Shown: positions 12,232 through 24,094 of the stretch, one piece after another | How positions within the stretch are numbered: the first letter of the stretch is position 1 | How the letters are laid out: the number at the start of each line of letters is the position of its first letter | NCBI GenBank assembly: GCA_025331565.1 | Contig: JAFREQ010000066.1 | Location: 372,001-436,000 of the forward strand | Direction of reading: 5' to 3' | Length of the DNA stretch: 64,000 bases | Source of the DNA: Holacanthus passer | Taxonomy: Eukaryota > Chordata > Actinopteri > Pomacanthidae | Notes under the pieces: generated by a model | Databases searched by the model: none | What the model was told of the DNA's origin: nothing | What the model saw: the letters and a program-made list of their open reading frames with translations, nothing else | Program-made: the position numbers and the translations under genes

Positions 12232-12480
12232 AGGAATAGTTCCACATTTTGGGAGATGCACTCATTCGCTTTCTTCCGGAGACTTAGACGAGGCGCGGTA
12301 AATACGAAGCTACAGCCAGCAGCTGCTTAGCTTAGCACAAGATTGAGAGCAGGGGAAAATGCTGGCCTGGCTCTGTCCAACGGTACAAAAATCCTACCAG
12401 AAGCCAAAACACAGTGTAAAAAAATGACCATTTTATGGAGCGTTATGACTATTTCTTGACTGAGAGTATAGGAGCATTGT
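12232..12480 (+). mobile_element. truncated percomorph dispersed repeat
   Basis: The left edge reads AGGAATAGTTCCACATTTTG and is followed by CTCATTCGCTTTCTTCC. Farther in comes GAAGCTACAGCCAGCAGC with GCTTAGCTTAGCA, then CTGGCTCTGTCCAACGG. I recognise this order from a dispersed repeat very common in percomorph genomes and UTRs, which I believe is a non-autonomous DNA transposon with inverted ends. Here the matching right end is missing, so the copy is truncated. Recognition is from memory and the superfamily is uncertain. Confidence 0.6.
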
Positions 12481-15375
12481 ATCAAATTTCCATCTACATG
12501 ATGGTTCGCTGCCAATGAAAAGTGTTTTTTCTAGTTTTGTAGTAACAATTGAACTATGGTATTTTGATGTAACCTCACCTTGTCTATGTTGGCATGTAGG
12601 TTTGGATAGTTATCTGTAGAGATAAGGCCTGATAAATTCATGCCTGCATTATAAAACTATGAACTGTAATAAAGTGCTTTTGTCATTCTGTTAAACTCCT
12701 ATCACATTTTAATTAGTGTTAATATTTACATTTTTCAGCAACATACACATCCTCAGACTCACTGTTCTGCTCTTTTGATTTAATGCAGGATCTGAGACAA
12801 TCACCGCTGATATTTGTGCACAATTTTTTTGACACAAGAAACAATCACCAGCACATGACAACTCAGAACAGAAGGTGCTGCTCTAAAACTAGAGGGAAAC
12901 AGAATGGCTTGCGTTGATTGACGACGCAATCAAGCCCATTTTCCGCCGAGCTTTAAACAAACCGCGACACACTGGCGAAGCTGGTCTTCAGAGCGCCAAC
13001 CTTCTGTTCCGCGTGGCAGCCGTCTTCTGCAGAATATCACGAGCTGCCGTCGTAAAGTACAGGTTACGATGACTCTTCTAATCCTCCCACGCTGAAGGAC
13101 ACGGCTGTGATAAAGTGATAGCTTTGCCATTCAGAATGGAAGGTGTCACAGCGGGGATATGAGACTAATAATCATCTCGCACCCTCAATCAACGCTATTC
13201 TGCTCCTCTTGCTCGTGTCCGTTTCTGTTTTCTCTCAACAACTTGTTTACCTTTGCTACTTTGTCTTCTTTACCTATTTCTCCTTCGTTCTTTGTCTCCT
13301 TCCTCTTCTGCCAGACTTCACTTTCCCCCCTGCCTTAACCCCCCCCCCGAGGGTGCCGACTCCACTGGAGGTGTAGGACCTGGAGGACACTGATAAGGCC
13401 TTTCCTTTAAACCTCAGCTCCACAGGCTGAGTGTGCAAAGAGAGGAATGGAGCAGAATACGCTGCATTCCCACAACCACATGGTCACGTCAGAAATCACG
13501 ATGCCCGGCCGAGAACGTGGCCTTTTGTCTTTCGCAATAGGAAAAAGCCTTGAGTTTGGGGTAAAGAATATAACATAAGAACATGAAAAAACAGGGTGAG
13601 GCTGAGTTTTCATCGTGGAGGGATTAGTTACATGAACGTTTGGATTGAGCATTAGAGACGCACAACCTCTTATTAGGAGCGAAATGAGAAGCACATTTAG
13701 TTAAAAATCTCTATCAATTTAGCCCAAACTGAATCAGATAACAGTTCTGTTAGTGAGGGGGAAAAAAATAAAATGAAATGAGGCAGTGTTCTTAAGCCGT
13801 CAGCCATCGCACAGGTAATTTATTTTATCACGGCCATCTCTTTGCAGGTACTTCTGTAAGCTGTAAGCCGTTCGCCACAACAGCTGTCATGGCTGTAATC
13901 TCCATGGTTGGAGATGGACAGATATCATCTCCAAACTAGCTTTTCATTCCAGTCTGTACCTCCCAGGCTGGCAGGAGCAGCCTCTGTCTGTCTCCAGAGG
14001 AAATGGAGGAAATGAGTCATCCAGAAACTAATCTCAACATTATTTCTTAGGACTGAACGCAAGATTTCAAAACCACAAAAAGCTTCACGTCGAATGAAAA
14101 TAATCACACAAATTGTCACAAAATCTATTAATATAACGTTTACACATCCTCTTAATGTAATATTCAGTTCAATTCAATTCATAATTCAGTCAACCATATG
14201 GTGTCAAATGAATTTACATTTATTTGCAGTTTGTTGGTGATAGAAACGATAAGAAAGGGGGGGAAGCTGCGAATGCATTTTCATCCATATATACACATGC
14301 ATACATATATACACACACGCTCATGCATGCAGATATACCTACATCCACGTATAGAAACTAAATAAAAGGGATGTTATTAATTATGCTGAATAAAGATAGT
14401 TGGTCAAGCAGGAGAGAAGGAGAAAAAAGTGTGTGTGTGTGTGTGCTCCTTTTAAGATATGTACCATGAGTATGTCTATGTTTGTTTTGCCTGTGTCTGG
14501 CCAATTGTAAATTACTTTGTTGATCTGCGTGTAAGTAATTTCATAAATTAATTCATGGCCTCAAACAACCTTTGTACTCTATCTCTACATTTCTGAAATG
14601 TCCTTCCCGAACTGAATCTTTGAACTGATGAACTCGGGGCTTTAGCCAATTCATACTTATTTGCTTCAGAGTATTTTATATAGGTACTAATTTATGCAAT
14701 CTCAAAACTAGAGACTGATATTGCTCCCATATCACAGACTCTCCCCATCTACTCACACAGGCGACGCCATGCAAATACAACATCATCACTGTTGCACGCC
14801 GCAGTATTAACAGTGAGAAATGTGTGCTCGACTTTGCCTCCCAGTGGTATAATTATTATTATTACCAAACTTGTGCAGCAAATTATTATAAGAATGCCGA
14901 GCTTTTATTCGCCATCTCTCTTTTATAGCTGAGCTTAATGATATTCTGTCAGATAGAGTGAAAAATTAACAGTTTATTACACCACCAAGCTTCAGTGCAG
15001 AGTGCAAACACCCCGCTAATGCCTGCGGTAATGGATATAAAAAACACGAGATCCAGCAGGGAGAGAAAACATACGTACATTGGAGCATATCATGACTTGC
15101 TGAGAGGCATCTTGCTGCAAAAAAAAAAATAGGGAAAACAATATAAATCTTTAATGCTGTGGTGGGTAGAATGACCTTTTTTTTTTTCCCACTTGCAATG
15201 TGACACTGTGCATGTTTTAACATCCAGTAGTAAATCGACATGAAAAGTGAGCATTCATACGTTTTATGAAATGGCTCAAATAAGAGAAAATTTATGTCCT
15301 ATTTGCCAAAGGGACAAAGTGCAGGACTGTTGCTTCTCTTGATTTTGGTGACACATCAGGGAAGAATCAAGTCAT
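12481..15375. other. non-coding DNA with simple-sequence patches
   Basis: A pyrimidine-rich stretch runs from about 13200 to 13350 and includes a C10 run near 13339. 14284-14345 is an imperfect ACAT/ATGC-rich patch. Nothing gene-like was seen. Confidence 0.5.
14429..14445. repeat. (GT)8 microsatellite
   Basis: Eight GT units plus one base, following an A-rich segment. Confidence 0.9.
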
Positions 15376-15485
15376 TCCTACGTTCCCAGAGACCCATGTT
15401 CCCCTTATTTATCGATTTATATGGAACACAATGGGAACATGACAAAGGGTTCTCTGTCTCCAGGGTCCTACGTTCCCCAGCTCTA
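15376..15485. repeat. decayed GTTCCC/GGGAAC-word repeat
   Basis: The words CCTACGTTCCC, CATGTTCCCC, TGGGAACATG and CCTACGTTCCCC recur in alternating orientation with AGAGACCC and CAGGGTCC between them. This resembles worn-down copies of a fish minisatellite built on a 'CCTACGTTCCCAGGGT' type unit. The match is by eye and from memory. Confidence 0.35.
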
Positions 15486-15837
15486 TGGTTATGTTTGTGA
15501 TTATTTGACCACACATTAGGAGGGTTAGTGCGTTGACAGAATGATGAACTGTGGAAGTTGGACTTTGGCAACATTGGACCTTGGGAGCATACATGCGCTC
15601 CCATGGCCACTGCCTTGGTGTTTGTTAAAAGACTATTTTAATAAAGCTGACTTTTTTTTTTTGAATGTACCATAACTGAACACATTTTTGAATTAGTTCT
15701 CGCTCTCTCACTCATTTAATCTCAAATATGATGGCAAACCCTGAAATGCCTTGTTACAGTAGGTCGGATAATGAATTAAGGACTGACGCTCACAACTGCA
15801 TTTTACAAACTTGATCAGAACATTTTATTAGGCTGTA

Positions 15838-16145
15838 AATATATTATGAATTCAGTGGCCACTTTATGAGGTATACGTGTACAATCTAATGCAGTGCTAC
15901 ATCTCTATCATATCTCAGGTCGACTCTGTTTGTAAAACTCGCTGCCAGAAAGGTGATCATTCTATCTTGTGTAAATTTTGAGGTCTTTTGTTGATGGTGA
16001 TTTTGTTCATCTTTCATCGTGGTTCCAACAGGTGATTTTCAGGAGCCACAAACTATTTTGTCACCAACCTCCGCAAGCACCGGCTTTCATGTGTGATTGA
16101 CATTGAGTTTGCTGTCAAGCATCTAATGGAAACAGCCTAAATAAA
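15838..16145 (+). mobile_element. dispersed repeat with CAGTGGCCACTTTAT edge
   Basis: The word ATTCAGTGGCCACTTTATGA is followed by GGTATACGTGTACAATCTAA. It strongly resembles a dispersed fish repeat that usually reads CAGTGGCCACTTTATTAGGT and then an ACACCTGTACAA-type word. The body continues with TTTTGTTCATCTTTCATCGT and ends near CTAATGGAAACAGCC, also words I associate with that family. No coding capacity. The family class is not known to me with certainty. Confidence 0.45.
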
Positions 16146-17114
16146 ATCTGCCGATTTCTTTAAAAAACACTTGATATTTTTAACGATAAAAGATAAGAAA
16201 ACAAGCTATATAGGAAAAAAACATCCCCTTCTGATGAGTGCTGCTCATGAACTAACCACCTTGAAAAATGTTTATTGAAAAAATGCTGTTTCAACTTAAA
16301 TAAAAGTAAAACACATGAATTGAATGCAGCAAACACATACATCTTTTTTTATCTAAAGAAACTGATCGATCAATTGATTCAAACCAGATAAAAGACCTGC
16401 CACATTCCTCTGAAGACTTTGACTGGTTAAGTATTTGGAAGCATGTAATCTTCACACATCTAATGGTCAAACACCTGTTAAGGCCTTTTTTTGACCACTT
16501 TTAGTGAAAAATTCATTTAAACTGACTGATCAAACATCCTCTACAGCTCTTCAACCAAACAACCAACAAAACAACCAGAGCAACATTTAAAATCAGGCTC
16601 CAGAAATTTCCGCGACAATAAATAAATAAAGGTCTAACCAGGTGGTCGGTGTTGATGACTAGGGGATCCACTGAATGCTAATGTCATTTAACTTTTATCA
16701 ACAGAATCAAGTAAATTAGGGTATTTATGCTAAGTAGAGAGGCCTGATGACAGCCAATTTTCATCAGTTTCCACAGACATATTTTAATGTCAGTGCAAAT
16801 TTGCTTGTATTTATAGGTTTGCTATCTATAAAATGCAGTTATATTTTATTGCAAGTTTATATTACTCTGTCACTGAAATACAGTTACATCATTCCCCATG
16901 CATATGAGGTCTCTTTCTGTCTATAGCTGGTAAATATGCTGTAGCTTAATGTTGTGAGGTGCTCAGGGTGGAGCCTCATCGGGATGTGGATCTGAGGATG
17001 TATGTACATTAGGCGGAACTCTTCTTTTTGTCTCATGCTGGTGTTGCCTTCCCTTTGTCCTGTAGCTTCAAAAACTCTTGTCAGGAAGTCCTTAGCATGA
17101 ATTTTGCTCACCAA
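16146..17114. other. AT-rich non-coding DNA
   Basis: No gene or known repeat recognised. A short AATA-rich run lies near 16617. At 17050 the word TTCCCTTTGTC matches the 5' end of miR-204, but no hairpin partner is present. Confidence 0.5.
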
Positions 17115-17590
17115 ATTTCGATTCCAAAAATGTTGGGACACTGTGCAAAACATTTATAAAACCAGAATTCAATCATTTGCAAACAAACAGTGTTTACTGA
17201 CGGTTTCACGTGTTCCTGAACCCATGTAGTAATCTTTATACATGTGTTTGACAAAGTGTTGAACCTCTCCATCCTCGCTTGTGAACGACTGAGTCTTTCC
17301 AGGATGAACCTTTCATACCCAATCATGATACTATCACCTGTTACCAATGAACCTGTTTACCTGTGGACTGATCCAAACAGGTGTTTTTGGATCAGTCCAC
17401 AACTTTCACAGTCTTTTGTTGCTCCTGTCCCGACTTGTTTGAAACGTGTTGCTGCCATCGAATTCAGATTAAGCAGATATTTACAAAATCAATGATCAGG
17501 TCAAACATTAAATATATTGTCTTTGTACTTTCAATTGAGTATATGTCAAAAAGGATCGGCAAATTATCACATTCTGTTTTATACATCAAC
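17115..17590 (+). mobile_element. MITE-like element, copy 1
   Basis: The left end reads GATTCCAAAAATGTTGGGAC and then AAAACATTTATAAAACCAGAATTCAATCA by position. This is the inverted form of the right end of the copy at 47455-47931, so the family has long terminal inverted repeats of about 65-70 bases. The interior contains CACCTGTTACCAATGAACC and CAACTTTCACAGTC. It carries no open frame of consequence and matches a non-autonomous DNA transposon abundant in percomorph fishes. Its own right inverted repeat fades out after TTCTGTTTTATA near 17585. The core from about 17260 to 17460 is nearly identical to the second copy. Confidence 0.75.
17363..17400. repeat. perfect 15-bp hairpin inside the MITE
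   Basis: GTGGACTGATCCAAA is followed by an 8-base loop and then its exact reverse complement. The second copy in the window has the same hairpin with two mismatches, at 47675-47712, so the structure belongs to the element. It may be a secondary-structure relic of the element's internal region. Confidence 0.9.
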
Positions 17591-18600
17591 TTAAATCATG
17601 ATTTATAACCTTTTTTTTGTGCAAATCCATACTTTCCGTTGGAAAACAAACAAACACAGTGAAAAATAGGAAATTTCAAATTTTTCTTGTTCCTTACCAG
17701 CGAAGTCAAAGGTCAGCATCAGCTCGCTGGGAGCCGGCAGGGATTTAGGTCGTGCTTAAGACTTTTGACAACAAAGGGCATGAACTTTGGTCATGAACTT
17801 TTTATATTCTCTCTGCCTCCATCCTGTGTAAGACTGGCAGTAAAACTGATAGTTAAGCTTCTCAATGTTTGACTCTCAAATCAGATTTTTTTTAATGATT
17901 CCACTTCGCCATGAATTCAGTACGAAAACTGTGCCTTTGTGCTTAGCAGCTGCTCAACATGCCATAACATCCAACATTAGAAAATAGGTGGTACCGAGAC
18001 GCTTATAGACAATTATTTGGAGGACGTTCCTACAAATTGCTTTAAAATAATCCTTCAGTTTTGCTGAAGAGCAGTCGAGAGAAATGTAAATAAAGGTCTT
18101 CGCATCTGTAAGCAAAACTGAGCTGGTATAGAGCATGTATTGATTTCCCATGTTTGTGATAGCAGCAATACTTACAGCACTGACACAAAAGGGGAACCAG
18201 CAGCGAGCGGCAAACAACAATGTACTTTATATGACAATGTAGGTCGCTGTGATTAAGTTTCCAACTAACAACTGTCAAAAGGGTAAATCAATAGGTAATT
18301 TTGGGGCCAGACAAGAGTGGTTGGAGTCAATATCCTGAATCAAGCAACCCACTGGAAAGCCCTGAGGGAGCCTGGTAAAAGGATTACCCTCTGCTACCCT
18401 TAAGTTCTCACTCCATAATTGTCTTTGAGCAGTGATGAACATCAGAGGCACGACCACGTCTTCTGCTCACACTTTCATCGAATAGAAGATAGAAAATCAA
18501 TAGATACATCCAAGCTAACCCCTGCCGCACGGCTACATTACTTCTCCATTGTTACATTAGACACAGAAACATATTCGAAGAGCCTAACACCCTGGAAATG
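17591..18600. other. unique non-coding DNA
   Basis: No gene recognised. 18290-18600 is repeat-free and moderately balanced in composition, and may be part of the same regulatory-looking block that follows. Confidence 0.45.
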
Positions 18601-19130
18601 ATTCACAAATGTACCAAGGTTAATGGTGCCATTCATATTAGAGGACTAATCCCTGTGATTTGAATGGAGGATAATCATGAGGCTAATCAGGGCCTTTCCT
18701 ATAAGCTTTTTGTTTGGTGATCTATGTTGTGCATTTGCTCCCTGTAGAAAGGATTCCATGAAGTGGGACGTAATGCACACACAGTAATATTCACTTTGTT
18801 TCACAGAGGGCTATGAATAGGGCCGATGAATAAATCAAGCCCTAATGCGAGCATTATCCTTCAGACATTTGTGCTTACTGGTCTAATGCTTGTCAGTGGA
18901 GCCAGAGTGGAGGATGACATTTTTAATGTCCACTTTTATTGTCTGTCCCTTCTCGCTAATGTTCATAGTTCAAACTCATGAGCGAGGAATGTGAGAGAGT
19001 TCCTCCGTCTTCTGTAATGCATTTAATAATGTATTGCTCTCCAACAACCTGAAGAATCAAGTTATGATTAAATAATGGCCTGTAGGAGCTCCTGCAAAGT
19101 TGTTCCTGTCCAGTGACACGGAGGGCAACA
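18601..19130. promoter_or_regulatory. possible enhancer with clustered TAATC motifs
   Basis: TAATCC at 18647 and TAATC at 18672 and 18684 fall within 42 bases. These match the K50 homeodomain core used by OTX, PITX and GSC. Further CTAATGC and GCTAATG words follow at about 18842, 18892 and 18955. The block contains no microsatellite or repeat family. Function is inferred only from motif clustering. Confidence 0.25.
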
Positions 19131-21239
19131 ATCTAGATCTAACAATGCCGTAGCTTTATTGTAGATAATCCTATTTGACACAATGAACTGTTATCTTTGT
19201 GAAGGATTTATTCTCTTTTGTGTTTTTGTGAAACAGCAATGCCGAGGTCTGTGACTTGTTGAAAGGAGAGGCCGCGGAGGAAATTTGTGGTATAGATTGA
19301 AGGAGAGCCACTTGAAATGGGGTTGACTGACCCAGGATGGCAGTACACAACCAGCTTCAAATGAAAGAAATGAAAAGAAAGAGAAAAGCTTATTGGATGT
19401 ATTGAATCATTTTACTTTGCAGCCAGCCAAGGGATTGGATGGGGTGCGTGATCGGACTCAGCGCCGGGTCGAAATGCGTTAACAGAAACACACTTGACTG
19501 CAGACATCTTGAAACATACACACAAGGGCCGAGCCATACGCTGTTCAAAAACAATCCCGTGGAAGCTGCAGGAAAAGTTTCACATATTCTCTTTTAAAGT
19601 AGAACAACGGAGCTCATCTTTTGTGATGACGTGCAGTTTAAATAAATAATTTCATTTTCTGTTGTATTCGATCAGATGTTTGAATTTTGAAAACGTGCTG
19701 AGAACTGAAACCCAAAGTGCTGACTGAGAACTGGCGCTGACAAAAAAAAAAGTTTTTCTATATTTTGCAATGTGAGCGAAACAAACATAGAAATTACATG
19801 TTTGCATCTGACAGGAAATCAAATAATGTTTTAATTCTGTGTTGTAAATTACATGCAATGAAGTTTGAGCCCTACAAGATTGATATGTGTGGATTCACAG
19901 AGCCAGTGTAACAACAATACTAATGGTTAAGCAATTAATCAATTTGTCTTTGAGGTTTGCAAATAAAAGCCAGAGATATTTTTCTGGCTCTACAAAACAG
20001 GCCCTGTCTCATCCCGATTCACCGTCTCACAGCTCAGAGCAGAAGTCTTTCACTTGTGTGCAACCTTTCACATCGATAACATGCTGAAATAGATGGGTTT
20101 TTTTAAAAAGACTGTTGGGCAGCATGGCCTCTATTAAACCCTTAAGGTCTGTTTCATAGCCACCTACCTCCCGTGTAAGCTTTGAAAACACTTAAGTGTC
20201 ACTTCAAGGTCTCTACTAAACTTGAGTGTAAACAGCTACACGCGCTCGGTTCACCTGTTCTGTTTGCAGGTTACCTCCGCAGCCGCCAGGGTTACACTGC
20301 AATCTAATACAGCATTTGTACCCCAAATAGTTATATTGTTGTCTGGCTGTTCTGTCGGTAAAAACACTTTGCAAAAGAAATAATCAAAAAGCAATTAACT
20401 ACTGGCCAGTCTTCATTACAAATATGTGAAATGCATTTAACTTGGACGTGAGAAAGACTCAGCATGCCAAATCTGATGCATTTCTGGGTGTGATAAAGTC
20501 TTGTCATTTCCTTTTCCAGCTCATAAATTTCTATTCCTGCCTCAGTTTGTGATTTCTTGTGTGTGTCCCCCCCCCCCCGGCAAGAATTTCAACAACCCTC
20601 AAAGAATGAAAGTGAACTTATGTCTCGCGGCTTTATGTTCTGGTCTGCTGAGGCTACGGTTGGTAGAAAAATTGACCTTTTCTGCGAGGGAGTTTTCGCT
20701 GTGTGATTTTTGATCATAAACGCAAAATGGCAGCTGCAAAAAAAGAACTTGCTCTTTGATTTTTTGATTTTTTTTTTTTGAGGGGCTGTAAACCTGCGGT
20801 TCAGCGCTGATGTTTTATTGTAAAGAAATTTTTATTGTAAAGTTGTAGCCACCAGAAACATCTCAATGTGAGGTCACTCCGTCTACTTTTAATGAGTTAT
20901 TTGCACAGGAATATGCAACAATAAACAATAAAAAGGGCACAGAAAGTCATGGTAGATTGCCAATTATGACAAGTGTGTTTTTCTTTGATCAATTACCTTT
21001 GACACCTCTTTGTTTTAATGATACACTGTCAATTTTGACAGTAGTTTTAACCTTCTTAATTCACACAGCACAAATATTTAGACCTGCGATTGCCTTACCT
21101 TTCCTGCCTAAAAAGAACAACCTGCTCAAGAGTCAGAGGATCTGCACAGATGGTGGTATACTATGCGAGCCACACGGGACAATTAGTATGTGAATTGATG
21201 ATGATGCGGGCTCAGCACTAATTGGAGGCTGGTAAATGA
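19131..21239. other. non-coding DNA
   Basis: No gene recognised. A C12 run lies at 20567-20578 and T runs lie near 20757-20780. 19740-19751 is an A run. The remainder appears unique. Confidence 0.5.
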
Positions 21240-21440
21240 ATGTGATTTCTCTCTCTGTCTCAGTGGGCAGCAACATCAGGTAGCACTGTTATAAGTTTAT
21301 TTCCATAACCATCCCTGGCAGCATCTAATGGGTTGATCATATGCAACATGCAGCCGGTCTGCACCTCGGCCACCGGCACTAATCACGGGCACAGATTGCA
21401 TTAACGTTGCGATATGCTCTTGTTTTGAAATAATTAAACT
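21240..21440. promoter_or_regulatory. possible conserved non-coding element
   Basis: Repeat-free block with GGTTGATCATATGCAA, CACTAATCACGGGC and AATAATTAAAC homeodomain-type words. Included because its texture differs from the surrounding AT-rich drift. No direct evidence of conservation. Confidence 0.15.
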
Positions 21441-21996
21441 GCATCAGCATCTCAATTCACTGGTGATGAAGGTTAGGATTAAATATGTGATTTGAAGCAA
21501 GTAGGTTTTTTTTTTTAAAAGGGATCCTGTTCTTTTGAGATGGCACTGCATTTCGGTCGCCGGCTTAGTGCATATCCTCCACTTCACATCCAAACCCTCG
21601 ACTTCTGTTTGAATAAACACTTGTTCACACCAGAGATGGAAAAGGTTAACCGGTTGTAGGCAATTTGAAAGGAAATGCAAAAAAACACCACACGCCAAAT
21701 CTCTTACGTGAAGAACAGTGCTCTTACTGCGCCAGATGAAAAATGTGTGCATGTGTTTGTGTTTACCTCCCATCATGAAAGGAAAAGTTAAAGGCATGAA
21801 CGATTTGAATCCCACAGAGCAGTCTGGCTGCACTTAAAACTGTCATTTCAATGTCATTATTGTCATCTGGTCATGCTAAGATGTGGATGAGGTCTGATCT
21901 GGATGTATTTACTCCCGCTGCGCGCAGATTGCTGTTGGATCTTCAAATAGACACAATGTCAGTCAGATCAGATCACACCTACACGTTCTGAAGGAC
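21441..21996. other. unique non-coding DNA
   Basis: A minus-strand open frame of 129 codons covers 21444-21833. It is the longest frame in the window, but it has no domain, no signal peptide and no codon bias, so it is judged a chance frame. Confidence 0.5.
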
Positions 21997-22200
21997 TACG
22001 GCACGACGGCTTAGTTGTTAGCACCATCACCTCACAGCAACAAAGTCCTGACTGGAGCAAAGTCTGTGGAGCTTTGTTTTTTTTTTTTTCTCCACCCAAG
22101 GACACACATGTGAGGTGTCGGGAATATGCTTGACTCAGAGCTGGAGTTGGTCCCTGAGCTCGGCGCCGTGGCTGGTATTTGCTCTCAAACAGCTAGAACA
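21997..22200 (+). mobile_element. tRNA-SINE-like repeat fragment
   Basis: The sequence GGCACGACGGCTTAGTTG is close to the start of a common teleost tRNA-derived repeat. CGGCTTAGTTG at 22007-22017 fits an RNA polymerase III A box with one mismatch. CATCACCTCACAGCAACAAA and CTGTGGAGCTTTG follow in the expected order. The B box is not intact. The right part, with GGTCCCTGAGCTCGGCGCCG, also has the feel of the family's body. It is an inactive relic. Recognition is from memory. Confidence 0.55.
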
Positions 22201-24094
22201 GTTCAAATGTAGAGGACAAATTTCCCCACAGGGACTAATCAAGAATAATTTAAACCGAAAAATATCTTAATTTTAAATCTCACTTTTAGTGAATCCCTCT
22301 GGTTTTAGTGTTAGTCCTAACCGCAGGTACTCATAGGTATTTTGTTTTACCAGTGCTGAGCTGTTTAATTAAAAATCTTTCACCAAACTAAACTATAATT
22401 TCTTCCACACTGCAGGGACAGTGTGGCATTGATCAAACAAGGTTATAAAAGTACACCGATGTCTTGGAAAGTGTTCATTTAAAATAATGCAATACAAACG
22501 ATTTAATATAAAGTTATAAGAAGAGACATAACTGCTAATCTTAAATTAATGTAATAATAATTTGAATTGTGCAGCAGGAGCCACAGTTGCAAACCACTCT
22601 ATTAACCCGATGCCTTTTTATGTGATGACACATGTTCAATTAATGTCATCACTTGTGTATTAGCTGATCATTTATTCAACCCCTGACGGTGCCAAACGCC
22701 GGCAGCTGAGCCTCGTGGGAGGTCTGACCCGGGGAACCTTTCTTTTGATGGAGCACGCAGGCATTTTTTTTTTTTAGAGCTCACAGTCCCCTCCAGGAAA
22801 CTAGCAGCAAGGAGCAGTAAATCAATAGCTACGCAGTGTGGGCAAATGACAACCCGTTTAGTTTGGCGGCCTACTTCGTTTCACAACATGTGGCCTGGCC
22901 TTCTAAACTGAAGGCAGGGTCTCAGGGAGAAAATATTTCCCTGCACTAAATCAGATTTGGCAGCAGGTGGTCCGTGGAGTTGTGAGTGAGCTGCCTCTAC
23001 ACCTGCCAAGGACTGTGGAGCCAGAAGAAAACACTCTATTTTTCTCCACCCAGGTGACTCTGCTGCACCTCCCACTGGTTCGATATATCAGTGGTATCTG
23101 GCTGGTTGTGATGTGTCATCCATCAGCATTGCAACGTCTTCAAAATAATCAGTCGTTACGAGGAGAACTGAAAGGACAAAACCGAAATACTAATTAGCAA
23201 AATCGTGTTGAATGGGACTGAAATCACGCATGAAAACGATGTAAATGAGTGAATTTAGTATCGCTGCTGTTTTGGATTCAGCTCATAGAAGAATAATGCT
23301 GATTGTGTTTGATAGATGTCTAAGAGTGTTATTAAAGGTTGCTTTTTAGAGAAATACGTTTATGACCTTGATCCCTGTGAGGAATAATCAGTTTTGCCAT
23401 GTGAAGTATCGATGCAATCTAGGTTCAAAGGGAGGATGAAAGAGCGATATGTGCCCAGAAATCCAACTTCTCTGGCTTTCAAGAGGCCGCTGTAATATCC
23501 CTCTGGGCTCAAACCTGTAGCATGGTTGACAGAAGGAAAATTAATTCCCATCATGTTCTTATATCCACAACAATTTGTCCTAAGCAGCAAAGTCACTCTC
23601 ATGAAAAAAAACGATATAAAGCTAAACGTAAGATGAATTATGCATGTGAGGGGCAAAACTCGATTATACCGTTATTTATCTGATTGACTGGTGCTATGGC
23701 AGTGAGGTTCAATTTCCGCTCCTTCGCTCACACTTCATAGCCTCTTGCTCCCTGACGATCTCTAATCTTTATATTTCAAAAAAAGTACAGTGTGTTTTTT
23801 TTTTTTTCCCCCCCTCTCACTCTTCCCTCCTCTGGGCAGGCAGGTCGTATACTCCGGTGCTCTTCAATAAGACACTTATGAACCCATAAAGACCTCGTTT
23901 GCAATCTTTCACAATTTGCCTCTCTAATAAACTCTGGGTTTACTAAAAGGCTCATGGAAGACATATACATGTACCTTGTGGGCCATAAAGTGATGAGTGG
24001 AGTAGAGGTTCCAAACAGAAAAAAGGATGATTACAACATTTGTCTAGTGGTAAGAAAAAAATCAAAAAGACCACAACAGTAAACATGTTGTCCT
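22201..24094. other. non-coding DNA
   Basis: No gene recognised. T runs lie near 22765 and 23796, the latter followed by C6. The open stretch 22967-23053 ends at a CAG followed by GTGACT, but lacks a convincing acceptor and a protein-like translation. Confidence 0.45.

Noticed and set aside
17046..17070. TTCCCTTTGTC, the first 11 bases of miR-204/211
   Set aside because: The match stops after 11 bases and no complementary star arm lies within hairpin distance on either side.
21444..21833. Minus-strand frame of 129 codons, the longest in the window
   Set aside because: No domain, no signal peptide, no codon bias. Length is within chance expectation for an AT-rich 64 kb read in six frames.
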